Source: Atopobiaceae bacterium
GTDB lineage: Bacteria > Actinomycetota > Coriobacteriia > Coriobacteriales > Atopobiaceae
Assembly: GCA_017510785.1 (NCBI GenBank)
Contig: JAFWMH010000049.1
Span: forward strand, 23,380 to 87,379
Direction: 5' to 3'
Length of the DNA stretch: 64,000 bases
Part shown: one piece after another, positions 53,301 through 58,327 of the stretch
Layout: every line of letters starts with the position of its first letter
Position numbering within the stretch: the stretch's first letter is position 1
Translations under genes and position numbers: made by a program
The notes under the pieces: model-generated
Seen by the model: only the letters and a program-made list of their open reading frames with translations
What the model was told of the DNA's origin: nothing
The model's database searches: none

Positions 53301-55169
53301 GGGAGTCTCGAAGGACTCGCGGCTCGTAAGGATCCAGTCGCCCTCGACTACGTCGATGGTCTCGGTGAGTGCAGGCGGCTCCTCAAACTCTTCGCCGTCA
53401 GCGAGGGGCACCGCGACGAGCTTCTCCGCGTAGGAGCCCTCGACCCCGCCCTCGGAGCCCTCGGGGTTGGCATCGGCATCGCCGTCCACGGCCGCCTCGT
53501 CCTCGGCATCCATTCCATAGGCCGCCTTGGTGAGCCGCTCGATCGTAGTCGGCGCATCAGCGAGCTCGACGGTGAGGACGTCGGGATTCGTGAACTCAAC
53601 GGACTCGATGTCCGCAAGACTCAGTTCTATGTGCAGCGCGTCGATAAGCTCGCTCAAGAGCATCGTGCCGCCGCCAGGCAGGGTGTACTCGTGGTTTTCG
53701 TAGAGGAAGTCCACGGTATACAGCACGCCGTACACGCTAATACTGCTCGCTTCGAACTGCGTGGTGCCTGCGTCCTCGCGGGAGGAAATTATCTCCGGCT
53801 GGTCGGCAAAGTGAACAACGGAAGTTTGGGCCGCATCGTCGGAAGGCGCGTCGGCAAGCTTGATTTTTACGTTGACGTCGTTCGACGGCTGGATGGTTTC
53901 GCCCGCGGCATTTGTAATGCGTATGTTGAAGAAGCGCGCGAGGGCAACCACGTCGTCGGTGCCCATCGCGTCGAGGGCCTGCTGCTTGTAGGCTTTGTAT
54001 TCGTCGCTATTTTGGGCAACCTCTTTTACCTCAAGCTTTGCCTCGGCGGGAATGCCAGCCTGCGCGGGAGCGTCTACCGTTACGTCGAGGGTCGCGCCGT
54101 CGTTCATGGTGAGTGTTTGATGCTGCGAGGTAATTGCCAAAACATATGTGGAGAACCGGCTCGCGTTAAAGGCAACCTGATTGGCCTCGAGGCCCTCGTC
54201 GCGCATGGCCAACTCCTGAGCCGAAAGGGTTTTAACCACTTTGCCCTCGGCCTTGGCCTTTTGGGGATTCTTGCCCTGTGCCTTGGCACGTTCGCGGGCC
54301 TCTTCGGCGTCTTCCACGTGCACGACGTTGGGCTGATCTTTGCTGTTTTCAATGAGCTTGGAGGTGAGGCGCACGGTTACGGAGCGAGCAGGCTCGACTT
54401 CTTTGCCATTTGCATCGACGAAGGTGATGTCGGCCGCCTGAAGGTCGAGCACTTTGCCGCCTGCACCGTTGGGGAGTTTGTCTACTGCATTTTGAACGAG
54501 GGCGTCGTCGACCTTGGACCTTTCAATCAACGTCGCGCGCATGGTGGTATTGGCTGGAAGTGCTCCCTCGGGCGCGTCAACGTCTACGGTAAGAGCGGTT
54601 GCCCCCTCGCTTTTGAGCTCCTCGTGGAAGGTTTGCGCGGGATTGGCAGCGGCATCGACGGGTGTGGGCTTGTCGACGGAATGATCGTCGTAAATCTCGT
54701 CCTCGGGAAGGTCTTCGGCTGGAGCGTCGTCGACGAAATCCTCGGCCGGAGCCTCGGGTTCGGATTCGGGTGCAGGAGCGGGCTCGGGATCGGGCGTCTC
54801 CACCTCAATTTGACGGAAGCAACCGGAGCCGTGAACGTGCTCGCCCTCGGTTTCCTCTTGGCCGCACACGAGCGATCCGTCATCGGCATAGCAGTCGGGT
54901 CCGTGCAGATGCACGGGACGCTCGGGAAGCGGACACACAAGGTTGCCATCCTGGTCGTAACAATCGGCATTATGAGTGTGGGCTACGATGCCGGTTTCTT
55001 TGCAGTCGAGCACTTGTTGCGTGGTAGTAAGAGTTATGCCCTGTTGGCGCATAAGACGTTCGACACCAAAGCTAACAAGAACGGCCATGCATACAAATAT
55101 TAGTATGCCGCGCCGACGCCGTTTGGCTGCCGCCGTCAGTCGTTGTATGTTATCCTGCACGGATGCCAC
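35397..55169 (-). CDS. Giant LPSTG-anchored multi-Cna-B adhesin (~6,590 aa)
   Basis: One uninterrupted frame of about 6,590 codons (near 700 kDa). GTG at 55169 is chosen because AGGAGG lies 9 bases upstream. Order: basic tail and membrane/signal segment (about 17-36); Cys/His-rich repeats (56-117); acidic Pro-rich linker; an adhesin head of about 500 residues; several ~180-residue isopeptide-type modules containing TDEMTDIQ and similar; then about 24 Cna-B-like units (motif VxKxW at the start, YxVxE, and ITN at the end), the signature of self-forming Lys-Asn bonds. Two Cna-B units carry large insertions. It ends with LPSTGGEG, a hydrophobic segment and RRRFE, a sortase signal. Class C sortase and a VPQTG protein lie upstream on the same strand. 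The protein should form a long rigid surface fibre; the ligand is unknown. Confidence 0.93.
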   Translation of the reverse strand: MASVQDNIQRLTAAAKRRRRGILIFVCMAVLVSFGVERLMRQQGITLTTTQQVLDCKETGIVAHTHNADCYDQDGNLVCPLPERPVHLHGPDCYADDGSLVCGQEETEGEHVHGSGCFRQIEVETPDPEPAPAPESEPEAPAEDFVDDAPAEDLPEDEIYDDHSVDKPTPVDAAANPAQTFHEELKSEGATALTVDVDAPEGALPANTTMRATLIERSKVDDALVQNAVDKLPNGAGGKVLDLQAADITFVDANGKEVEPARSVTVRLTSKLIENSKDQPNVVHVEDAEEARERAKAQGKNPQKAKAEGKVVKTLSAQELAMRDEGLEANQVAFNASRFSTYVLAITSQHQTLTMNDGATLDVTVDAPAQAGIPAEAKLEVKEVAQNSDEYKAYKQQALDAMGTDDVVALARFFNIRITNAAGETIQPSNDVNVKIKLADAPSDDAAQTSVVHFADQPEIISSREDAGTTQFEASSISVYGVLYTVDFLYENHEYTLPGGGTMLLSELIDALHIELSLADIESVEFTNPDVLTVELADAPTTIERLTKAAYGMDAEDEAAVDGDADANPEGSEGGVEGSYAEKLVAVPLADGEEFEEPPALTETIDVVEGDWILTSRESFETPETLKILTKDKLFEIAVTDPPAPPNPWGPGFGFFGGTATWDLGSLVGDTHKASLSVSYDDTKEYSKGDEIELNFTYQIEKLAWTSFPDNYNPWMGYPTFTYDIGELLKSGNFKDLKASKSHLTFGGKKRGTIEVTPDGKITIQITDTNWFNTRDEIGGTFNVKLKIGDNAGQNQGENQYNLPGGVTVPPVPLKVNISAGPKKVTTDGKNADNTYTLKYTASVKTDALDSLVFEDTLGGKQTLGTVKVNNQQVTVNKTSAGGFDTGFTYEFPRSGDIVSADTYNIEYTTTVDASVYEGLQGGGTDWTTTNKCNWKYNGDKNVDGGSTTYEISKAPPAKPTVTKTSTPSGGTVNPGGTIDYTLTITGTNLADMNITDTMTDIQTIQGTPTVSVSVGGNSNAAAATSLKNAIYSYNADSTYNTYGTQVLGGAVPKEAPFNGNDEVTITITYTTKVIDQETATASGIYGEQNVNNTLSENWSWQQHTTTNKVKYEDETVTKVTKTADSSTLQDTGTYTGSTLDGSVNGVPDTGGTITYTIIVGDGTTTLDGVKVKDYASGDQKIIENSYTIEGSNVTINPAALHSYIPTSPQQWDQTALDFTFPAGTGTGPVTITYQAKPYPTASTDDKNALAAAGILGKRNLANKVSTGTDEDTTSVPFEYPDIDPFNVQKRATPDNGGNSKLEPGETVAYEIYFGKNDVSIGSNGTITITDEMTDIQKLTGDVKVEIGTATLDGNNKVQSFTADTSLNGYAATIGGKTVTIGDGSFNMPAASNGWADDGITWGHFNDGSYNDNMVRVFNFKFPTFNDGTNSVDITNKTIRVTYTTTIISADEAAASRIMGKKTATNTALSGTGKSSATVEPEFPANLNHNPAVTKEFSGWDDDGYTTWWTIGITTDEESSFPLKKLTLTEDWANGSINYSTDWPVQNFNKNVLADIDLLGAEIVTDSGITLQPGRDYTIDKEKGSFYFEELDEPVSIRIAIHNPDATINTFYQRNKVNLTWQKDAYNSGQLSAEATGRRVKQEVDLTKSGKYDPDTRLITWTVIFNPYFKEVTPEMSPIQFVDTLAPGLELDGDVAVAIAGNDWQNITIENAAVTKTPLGNDAAGRPQGTKITIANLDPQNRWGTPVKNTKYYHVVSGGAWEECTQEQYGALLGTETLDDQNKPNGSATKKNGDEVVGRKVVDVGLGLSKNSYTITYKTKLSGDKWDEITSSLTGKEVFENKINIGNGFDQNFSASNKVTVEGKDYLIKHDVTREDSDGYVIDEEDMHDNAICYEVEVNPKKLTLNSGKALTLTDRIDTIMDLDTDTVKVYAVSSDGTRSELSHAQLSAQGITISYNDDTRVLAISGLADKTSYVVSYEAISRAFGTSTYSNTATLVGGGSHSDNVSDQHNVTNDDSSFWGNRHAKLELKKIDENDITNRLNDATFSLYKVNLATDTSNWTRDDWMDLLDRVNSGDEAVLAQVAEQFKITGKTPIVHNLTAGSKDPKLMFDDGFVSLEYDQYTNVNDPTSFVESAHDTFLKEHTVYYWEENTPPTGFHATDPGRHYFVVYLDGELDDDYTHEEDRKKAAWALDDAVTIANKDQDVTIASMASDSVWNVNNTRNGYTSITATKRWEGDYDNVYETRPKNGILYDLYRVDPTTGKETLMEDVSPVPINDDGKGYWSSYTWYRLDSSYKYTVKERAVPGYITTYSDNGKGVASGVITVTNTYVPKSTDIYVQKKWDPEGGPKSSQVKVQLYKIVHEVNDDGTTTASEPESMGSDFTYMLTAANNWSHSWKGLDTSDPNGNTISYTVREDVDAVNKDATVAAAHVKYGAVYSDGGAGTVDAPKDDPLVITNLANAPGSLKITKNVTVNGEHTNDTAADGVYRFRITDKDGNPATRMHDHNENCTGNAHNQYLVGDVTVHVQNGVATSTMVDNLEEGTYYVYEYTPESPMTLVSDQRVEVKVVAGVTEEDKAPEASFTNNIDKNRVEVTKKWMNSNNGVASWPEGIEVQVQVMKKTVSGEAPNQTATVEEVAGVKPVWLTNNQQSYMWDLPNDMPALGANESYVVVETAIKQGEQNGTVTADSTDQSKRTLEITAGGTTKTYVSEGKDANAGKEGAKGVDYTLTNRQVVNVPFQKQWGADGCGEWPSDVNSIKIQLFKDGQPYSKDSDNGIRILKKESGSYKAYKEDDSTLAGDVTDVPTITPTVGGHRYNYTFTGLESGNYTVREININSDPVPASNLAAGYMVQQVDGTTVRNVSAQTTVSIQKKWLKSDGEELTVGEGASQTAVWPQLNGQPLTISGTITRERRPKGSTLEVEWAPDAAWNATTTGDEHTFTVSNVGTVPKTLAKYGADGDKLYEYRYTATENTTNGVTADGQDITDLFTSTSSRNGDALTVTNTPKPTEISFQKKWQNADGSELAWPQENGSPVRVPITVKQQKSTYNGSQWSASGEATNYGNPYNLTSNRVVTVANLPEYAYEVNDSTATLVKYSYTIAEPTAFGGFSIVQSGGKNYSGTGTESDPYVITNKTDATSLKVEKQWKDASGQDVSWPTDSGSPTSINGTITRQRRPYGTGDAWEPDGSFTPMAFEIQKDMDGTRNVVTASGAAATDGVTYAGMSGTNATFTQSNLPTNGYVDGAHYEFKYVATEAHVDHYTCEATVDESATPRTYTLTNTPRDDEMSVTVKKTWETTTGRPVTDLTGKDATFTLHQVRYAALTVNINDTTSDSVILTINEDGVDKPVTLTKTNGPGYTYNSSTGWTYTYAPMLKGKNYTVAVSSLGGTYTGQVVGESGTSFTAGDQDYTANFSLQQAVTPTLTVQVTSIDGQSPVGKSGEMAVNIYNASNNQYVGTIGLKDDTWNWVRTNKQATFTFDVTNEMQYYAEVGSFAGGIGSATVVTGSKTNPITINSNEGLIEITATSGTPTLTVTADGLGANDDGSIVVTVTPDYAGFGANPPTPQDTATQYTLDKSNNWTISHTMDGRSGTVYTVSTVTPDGTHITNAVVDSTGVTQTHGTESATIKVTPTTAPKSLVITLPNPPNNYRYGGWIAVNLSENDAYKTTYNLTNENNWTVTVGDLNSAANYTVNVGSFEANTYSSVTAPSNEISGRTGGEFDLSSIQPGPPMLTIVATDRNPSDLGWLEVTVTKVTNLHKDASERETTYETVRLNAANSWTYDYPMNGDSNTSYTVTYNGSCDGTYVTNVTVDSSQNSTRGAYADTVVVNPTIATPPAPKLTVNVNNLTSGDSGWICVNVLKNNNPVAGSPITLSKDTNPSWTYELELDGQSSSNYEVTFSGADGSVIQTANITQGGGTFDGTSDHTVSLNATKVAGNGTLTFSAPSLVGHQSGFIKVWYQEQGPRWDWIAVDIDPSNNWEITITGLNPTSTYKFGVNGYDQGALGNIVPVCSSESVVGGGTVIVYIPQSSQAGGRIASPVTQLFKRRLAHTGDPEYAMVDLVFRTETLSNGASSYTWNNLPKYDAADNPIKYYVTEECNVDDVEKTHGDGKGYTKDDPLDATGDVSFTNKVPETNAEISVRKVFKDANGNTLSEVPSDVTANNTKFTLKRLKTAPASDGQVHIAITSTRYHGTVPGDFDKSTCTWNGYLVDGNASFGSEVTVTFNGLEVPKNSISIYASIGGNQYDVYNQGGYPIIIDDNGYKHQNATTQITFAVPSASENWSSYDSTMGGIEEGTRIYGINIKIDNDVLSSISSSNTAIGASGGMVVDNFSKEIALSDLTYNSENQSWQGTFTDGSPYPLKEGTTEYTYYVEESGVPAGYATSYKVVDTDVTVPTSTSPDGTGWLNGSGTVTVTNKQTTATVKVRKKFVDAAGNAITPAEATAGSATFKLQRFEYNTEGGSSDTATADSTYNNDSSQYQSQTLSWSSSTTGAYLEVTFNPVPLVSDDGTKSYIYYVEESGPPTGYTESYSVDGDGVVTNNPAGWLEGNGTVTVTNKDTTRTSVEVEKKWEDVATGAATTTTHANDAVEFTLYRTTTNTGTDPTMGNADNNGLIFPTSGAEVVPTDNQIVTANPVTVSKDSNDQWKYAWRNLPTTDNNVHDYTYFVKETGIKRSGQPVTTGMHAVYDCDYADGKGSAHAASGVAKAIITNSETSVTATKKWQDVATGADTTAQHTGDTATFTLYKLEVDAGSTPDSFSVDATTGRALPQGAVKVSGNDTLGNAIPNDVAVSSTGDWTCTWNNLPLQNAEDATNVKDIYYYVVESGTRVGGTLMEGDTASSYVYGTNGDGFNTASDPASGVKNVIITNRETGVKVAKTWYDDQQELDVSLAHRGQTVTLELWRALKMRGTNAGVVGIADDGVTNLAFPANTGAGAFASFERVDSQVIRYDVTEFNWNYEWEHLPSVVVKDGEAYEASYYVRESANSESAVSAWYDATYVVPSVGENSGVSSVAITNHETSVKATKTWSGGGHTEAGVTLELWKAVKAPVGTAGTFNIVQDATSGLAFPVESTTGDYLASARMDRATLKYDATFNNGAGGWHTEWNHLPTHEDFLGVTYELVYYVREAETTENGQTYPASARYVEEFNTSGDKDSGVKSVAIENYETSVKAVKVWADQSGNLAEAYHRANDHVTFELWKARKNLNGEYGVSAAANSLMRFPRKVTGNGKFDAPELVDTKNVAYNESASEHWAQEWTRLPLYETVDGKTYELAYFVREKSVFTDGAEYMPSPTYDYVLAGGGDVNNDGANGGTVTITNHETSVEVEKVWAGFTDFSNYTATAQLYKARKAIDGLSGAYKVATDGTSHLRMPEPKGTSTGVIESYEPFPNAIGVAELKHDESDATKSFKHKWINLPMYETDPNSGLTYKLEYFVKETAASAPGITTTYAYEHHDNNQSKGISKVTITNTNTNRWSVKVDKHWTGGNAGHEGVAMELTRYTKSGDVETKDEGFLKTITLDDGNNWEYTWTGLDSSITISGNTYTTTNGTLIYKVAEKYTDENNVQRKDFALEYEDPNDHSKGTKWPDYQTGTNADNNITYWVVTNKPVYTGKLKIKKTFDGIELSTFAGVSAANISQEHRALLEAAEKKLQYDITTVDSQLVSVTKAYNKGTDENPVWTKNIEDELVRTTWHLVHDKNNGNALVWVKEPVQNYDNNGNRMMEQNAITIDGQSVIVAKDESYDDYAAHYATWETAFKNNYDYVTYADFTNGEFQIVDSPTHTGTLSADLVMDRVYDVTELNANALIANHTLVADKSATSASGHAPKEAEDTIGLTNTYAPVKGTLRVTKDVTLNGEKYDDVAAGKTFTIGIERWDAQDNKWQIVFHDVTTTQTMRLENGLTTDITTIESKPWTQTVTMGKGSTATVVFDELPLGTYRAYEIGDDEWGVGTPIVSQEENADNGLPIAGYKWQVTETGSYYTYEKKQNSDEYELKMVDGSGTHEKDAEKGGWANAADGSAKVTIASNDEVSYSANGQSGDSGVVLSAGTENEKSPRNAEITITNRKSETGSITVNKTMLRNGIADATRAGNEIKFGLYKGTPPTTENAVKDPKGDTKNYVATVTLGKDANGNTTYEEGGQTKTYDGSWGAATFSDLQYKDDQGEPITYYVYELDGNGDPITTLKKELTFRVNNASVEDEYTIVQDNKGKTLEHDANPSDGTDTANQTASFTNNRYEKGRIKVTKRILGDNNTVDTTATGTFKVGLFTLATDDKGTTDTADDTQYYKLVPGRTLDVEVTQGGTADVVFENLNFDIDRGTTYYVFEVNEQNEPVAQDGYAGAYQVGYPEGTAIQDAPIVTKTGQKFELMASQYKYDGETPTGSQTANPVGAIVNNTPSSVDIRVLKVDKRTYNYNVSDPVADATKLAGAKFTLTQIDENVVLPASGAVTQKQGTTTRESDATAVNNDATDGLVTFGDVTVGYYEAKETAFPTGYVLVGDSTFYFKVAGGKVVFLQKEENKKPSDWTAMTAESIATYNSTTHGNSNIMRYEAATTGQNAVPATVTVGNVAGAELPSTGGEGTSVSMILGAIMLVSSLALLRRRFE
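35400..35495 (-). other. LPSTG sortase sorting signal of the giant adhesin
   Basis: LPSTG is encoded at 35481-35495, followed by GEGTSVS, a hydrophobic helix and the basic end RRRFE. Confidence 0.92.
42180..42660 (-). other. Insertion in the second interrupted Cna-B domain
   Basis: About 160 residues (about 4170-4330) lie between the strand FTLKRLKTA and the continuation KEIALSDLTYN of one Cna-B unit. The insert is rich in Ser, Gly, Ile and Tyr with beta-like alternation and does not clearly match the seven-module array in the previous domain. The point of insertion is the same. Confidence 0.65.
43070..45215 (-). repeat. Seven-module array nested inside a Cna-B domain
   Basis: Roughly residues 3318-4033. 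The host unit starts SVTVKKTWETTTGRP and FTLHQVRYA, is interrupted, and resumes as LFKRRLAHTGDPEY and YYVTEE. The inserted part is seven related units of about 95-110 residues, each with xLTVxxxx near its start, an IxVxV strand, a Trp (NNWT, NSWTY, PSWTY) and a YxV strand. Units begin near ALTVNIND, TLTVQVTS, TLTVTADG, SLVITLPN, MLTIVATD, KLTVNVNN and TLTFSAPS. By eye the DNA is lower in GC than the flanking Cna-B units. Confidence 0.75.
54819..55004 (-). other. Cys/His-rich repeat at the adhesin N-terminus
   Basis: Residues 56-117: HTHNADCYDQDGNLVC, HLHGPDCYADDGSLVC and HVHGSGCF. Three HxH...C units, two of them with a second Cys. This could bind metal or form disulphides just outside the membrane. 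Confidence 0.8.
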
Positions 55170-55266
55170 TTGCGTGGTCCTCCTCATTCGTATATGTGGG
55201 CGTCATTCGCGTTGGGTTGGAACCTCAACGTTTGTTGCACGCCTTCCGTTTTCTACACATTGCCGC

Positions 55267-55296
55267 GATATAAAGATTCAGTAAATAATATTACAA
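55267..55296 (-). promoter_or_regulatory. Candidate promoter of the giant adhesin gene
   Basis: Minus-strand TTGTAA (55291-55296) and TATATC (55267-55272) are 18 bases apart, about 100 bases before the GTG. The rest of the 216-base gap is AT-rich and shows no gene. Confidence 0.45.
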
Positions 55297-55385
55297 TATA
55301 GGGTAGTCTGATTCTTCGCTGAATGAGGTCGTAGTTCGTATTCGGTTGTTTTTGGGGGATTAGCGGCAAGCAGCATTCAGGGGCG

Positions 55386-56003
55386 TTACATGCGCACGCA
55401 GCGCACAACGCGCACGGTTCCGTCAACATTGAACGTAAACAGCGTGAGGTCCCAATCGTGAATGATAGCGTCAATATCTTCCTGACGGTCGGTTTCGACG
55501 TTGCTCACTATATAATGGTACATCGCGCCATCGGCGGCAACGAAGCGCACCTCGTCGCGAATGCCCACCGAACCAATCGCGCCAAAATGTCCGGCGTAAC
55601 CCTCGCCGCAAATGATAAGGTCGCTCGAAAAATAGCTGCCCGCATATCGGCACGGGCTAATGCGCAACCGCGCGTCGTCGGTTTCGGACGCAACGGGCAA
55701 GTCGATACCAAGCACCGGGATGGCAATCGAGCCAATGTAGTCGTACGAGCCGATGGTCACCACCGGCATCGACGCATCTTCGACGAAACGACTCGCGTTT
55801 GGATTGCGACTAGCGGCGAGACTCGCAGACGAATCGGCCGTAAAAGGCTCGGGACGTTCCTCGTTGAGCTGTTGAAGCACATTCGCACTCGCAAACGTCG
55901 CCTGAAGGTCGTCGAACACGCCGTTCGCAGCCAAAATCACGGCAATTGCGAGCATGGCCGCGCCAAGCACGATGAACAAGCGCGCATGGGTCCAACGTTT
56001 CAT
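55386..56003 (-). CDS. Sortase-like pseudoenzyme lacking catalytic His and Cys
   Basis: A 205-residue protein with one N-terminal membrane segment (about 9-29) and a sortase beta barrel: IGSIAIPVLGIDLPV, PCRYAGSYF, GYAGHFGAI, DEVRFVAADG and DWDLTLFTF...VRVVRC. In active sortases the AGHN block carries His and LTLxTC carries Cys; here they are ICGEG (Glu134) and LFTF (Phe191), while the Arg near the end is kept. No ordinary transpeptidation is expected. It starts 13 bases after the VPQTG gene stop and lies just upstream of the giant adhesin gene, so a role in holding or directing the substrate is possible. Confidence 0.85.
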   Translation of the reverse strand: MKRWTHARLFIVLGAAMLAIAVILAANGVFDDLQATFASANVLQQLNEERPEPFTADSSASLAASRNPNASRFVEDASMPVVTIGSYDYIGSIAIPVLGIDLPVASETDDARLRISPCRYAGSYFSSDLIICGEGYAGHFGAIGSVGIRDEVRFVAADGAMYHYIVSNVETDRQEDIDAIIHDWDLTLFTFNVDGTVRVVRCVRM

Positions 56004-56016
56004 GTGCTATGCCATG

Positions 56017-57072
56017 CTACGCGTTGCGGCCGTGCCGGTGCGTACCGGAGCCGGAGGAGGCGTCCGCATTGTGCGCCCCCACTGCTCGCCCGCCGCGAGT
56101 CCGGCCGATTATGGCACCCATCATAAGAATTGAAAAGCCGAGCAATGCGATAAGTGCAACGGATGTCGTGCGATCGCCAGTTTGCGGCACGCGCAGGCTA
56201 ATGTTCGAACCGCCGCCGCCACCGCTGCCGCCGCCCGTCGTTCCGCCCGTCGTTGTTCTGTTGGTATTGCTGGTGTTGCTGGTGTTGCTGGTGTTTCCAG
56301 TTGCATCCTTGTTTCCATCCGAGGCGTCTGTTTTGTCTTTCCTCCATGGACTTACGCTGTTGCTCGGCTTGGGCTTCGAAACGACGTCGAGCTCGCCATC
56401 AACACCGGGAATGGACATGAGGAACGAGTGGATCGTGCGGTCGCCTTCGGAAAGCTCGGGCTGACACACCAAATACAGTCCTTCCTGGAGGTTTTGGAAC
56501 GAAACCGTGTTGTTTTCGATGTTCTTCTTTGCGTACGGCTCCATGTTCGAGCGGGCTGCCTCCGCCTCGAGTGAGGCTGCCATGCCCGCGTTCTTTTTGT
56601 CGAGCGTCTCTTTATCCATGTCAGAGATGTCCGCCAGCAACTCCGCGTTGATTTCGGAATCGACGAATTGTCCCATAGTGTAATCGTAGAATGGATCATC
56701 CTCGTCGCGGTTGACAGCAGCGACTTTGTAAATGGCGATAACACCGCCAACCATCTCGGTTTCGGGCACGAGCGTAAGAGACCCAACCCTGGCTTCGCCG
56801 TCGGTGGTATCGCCGGCACCCGTCGAGCCTTCGATCGCAGTCCCATCCGACGTATCGGAAGCGACATCTCCATTCGAGCCGTCATTCGAGTTGCCCGAAG
56901 TATCGACCGATCCGTCAAGTGATGTGCCATAGGCAAACGCGGGGAAGCCCGATGTCGCCAGCACGAGTGCCAGAAGTATTGCAAGCGGCCAGCAAATGCG
57001 TCCCGATACGCGCGCTTTGCGGCGCGTGGGCGATGTGGCAAACGTTGTTTGGCTGCGGAATGTGGTACGCAT
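56017..57072 (-). CDS. VPQTG-anchored surface protein (pilin-like)
   Basis: A 351-residue secreted protein: signal peptide with hydrophobic core (about 29-46, ending FPAFA), a Ser/Gly/Asp-rich low-complexity region, a globular domain (about 95-245, with GGVIAIYKVA and QEGLYLVCQPELSEGDR, typical of pilin/Cna-type proteins), an Asn/Thr/Gly-rich stalk, then VPQTGD, a hydrophobic helix and Arg-rich end. VPQTG differs from canonical LPXTG. A WxxxVxVYPK pilin motif is not visible, so it may be a base or minor subunit. AAGGAG precedes the ATG, which lies only 1 base after the class C sortase stop. Confidence 0.85.
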   Translation of the reverse strand: MRTTFRSQTTFATSPTRRKARVSGRICWPLAILLALVLATSGFPAFAYGTSLDGSVDTSGNSNDGSNGDVASDTSDGTAIEGSTGAGDTTDGEARVGSLTLVPETEMVGGVIAIYKVAAVNRDEDDPFYDYTMGQFVDSEINAELLADISDMDKETLDKKNAGMAASLEAEAARSNMEPYAKKNIENNTVSFQNLQEGLYLVCQPELSEGDRTIHSFLMSIPGVDGELDVVSKPKPSNSVSPWRKDKTDASDGNKDATGNTSNTSNTSNTNRTTTGGTTGGGSGGGGGSNISLRVPQTGDRTTSVALIALLGFSILMMGAIIGRTRGGRAVGAHNADASSGSGTHRHGRNA

Positions 57073-57073
57073 G

Positions 57074-58162
57074 TCACTCTCCTTCGTGCGGCGTGACGGA
57101 ATCGGCATTAGGTACGGGTGGGCGCTCAACGAGCGCATCTTCCTCGCAATTGTGAAGCTCGGACGTGGCGGACGGTTCGTCGCTGGCAGCACCCGTTTCC
57201 GTAAGGCCATTCGCAGAGTCGGCTGGTCCGTCTAGCTTGGCCTCGTCGGACGGTTTTCTCTGCGACGTGGGCGCGGCGCGCTTCTCCTGACGCCGAGCGC
57301 GCCGGTGGCGGAACTCCTCGGTGGCCTCATTGGCGGCACGTTGTCGCCTTGAACGATGGCTCGTTATAACGAATTCCCAAATTACCACACCAATGAGGAT
57401 GGGAATTGCCAGCACGATGGCTATTGTACCCGGCTCGATGCGCACGGCATCGGCAAGAACAACATCCAGCTCGCCCTTCACGCGGTGTCCGCGGACGAGC
57501 AGACGGTGGGAGTTGATGCCATAGGGCGTACATGTAACGAGCGTGACGTAGTCCTGCTCGGGGTCGATTGCAAGGTCGTTGAGCTCGACGGGCGTAACGA
57601 TGCGCACTTGGTCGACCTCGTAGGTTATCATGCGATCGAGAACGGTAATCGTAAAGAGGTCGCCCTTGGTGAGCGAATCGACATCCGTGAAGAGGCGCGC
57701 GGAAGGCAGGCCGCGATGGCCCGACAAGCTGCAATGGGTTCCCTTACCGCCGACGGGGAGGGACGTGCCGGAGAGGTGTCCGATGGCAACGCGCAAAACG
57801 GCGTCGCGCGTGCCGTGGTAAATGGGCAGCGAAATACGAATTTTGGGGATTTCGATGTAGCCCAGCATGCCGTCGCCGGTGACGTTTAGGAGCGAGTTGT
57901 AGCGCATCATTTGCTCATCAGTCATATACCAGTTAACGCCTGTCCTGGTGAGCTCGGCGTTATATGCCTCGGCTTCCGCGATAAGCTCGTCGTAGCGATG
58001 CTCGTCGAGCGCCGCGACGGCTTGATCGTAGTTTGCGATGGCATAGCTCTGGTGCATGCTGTTCCACCAATCGGAGAACGTGGGATACGCAAGCAAACCT
58101 ATACCAACCAAGCCCATTAGAACGATGAGCACGGTGAGTATGTTATTGATGATGCGTCGCAC
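57074..58162 (-). CDS. srtC: Class C sortase
   Basis: A ~362-residue membrane transpeptidase. N-terminal membrane segment (about 6-27), sortase core with CSLSGHRGLPSARLF (catalytic His) and LVTCTPYGINSHRLLVRGHR (catalytic Cys and Arg), then a C-terminal membrane segment (about 245-265), as usual for class C pilus sortases. It has a longer hydrophilic C-terminal tail (~95 residues) than most. GTG at 58162 is chosen because AAAGGAG is 7 bases upstream; an ATG at 58183 overlaps that ribosome site. First gene of the surface-fibre locus; joins pilin-type proteins covalently. Confidence 0.92.
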   Translation of the reverse strand: MRRIINNILTVLIVLMGLVGIGLLAYPTFSDWWNSMHQSYAIANYDQAVAALDEHRYDELIAEAEAYNAELTRTGVNWYMTDEQMMRYNSLLNVTGDGMLGYIEIPKIRISLPIYHGTRDAVLRVAIGHLSGTSLPVGGKGTHCSLSGHRGLPSARLFTDVDSLTKGDLFTITVLDRMITYEVDQVRIVTPVELNDLAIDPEQDYVTLVTCTPYGINSHRLLVRGHRVKGELDVVLADAVRIEPGTIAIVLAIPILIGVVIWEFVITSHRSRRQRAANEATEEFRHRRARRQEKRAAPTSQRKPSDEAKLDGPADSANGLTETGAASDEPSATSELHNCEEDALVERPPVPNADSVTPHEGE

Positions 58163-58327
58163 GCGGTGTCTCCTTTTAGACATGGACAGGTAATACTCTA
58201 CTCGTTGCCCACGAAAAAGTTGTTATGAGTTTTGCCCGATGGTAGGTTTTTTGAGGTATTTTGCAGGCATGGCGGGCTGAACCCGGCTACCAACCGCCCA
58301 ACGACCCGCTTCCATTACTCACCTCGT

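Noticed and set aside
55386..56003. Calling the short sortase a functional class D/E enzyme
   Set aside because: Neither the catalytic His nor the Cys is present.
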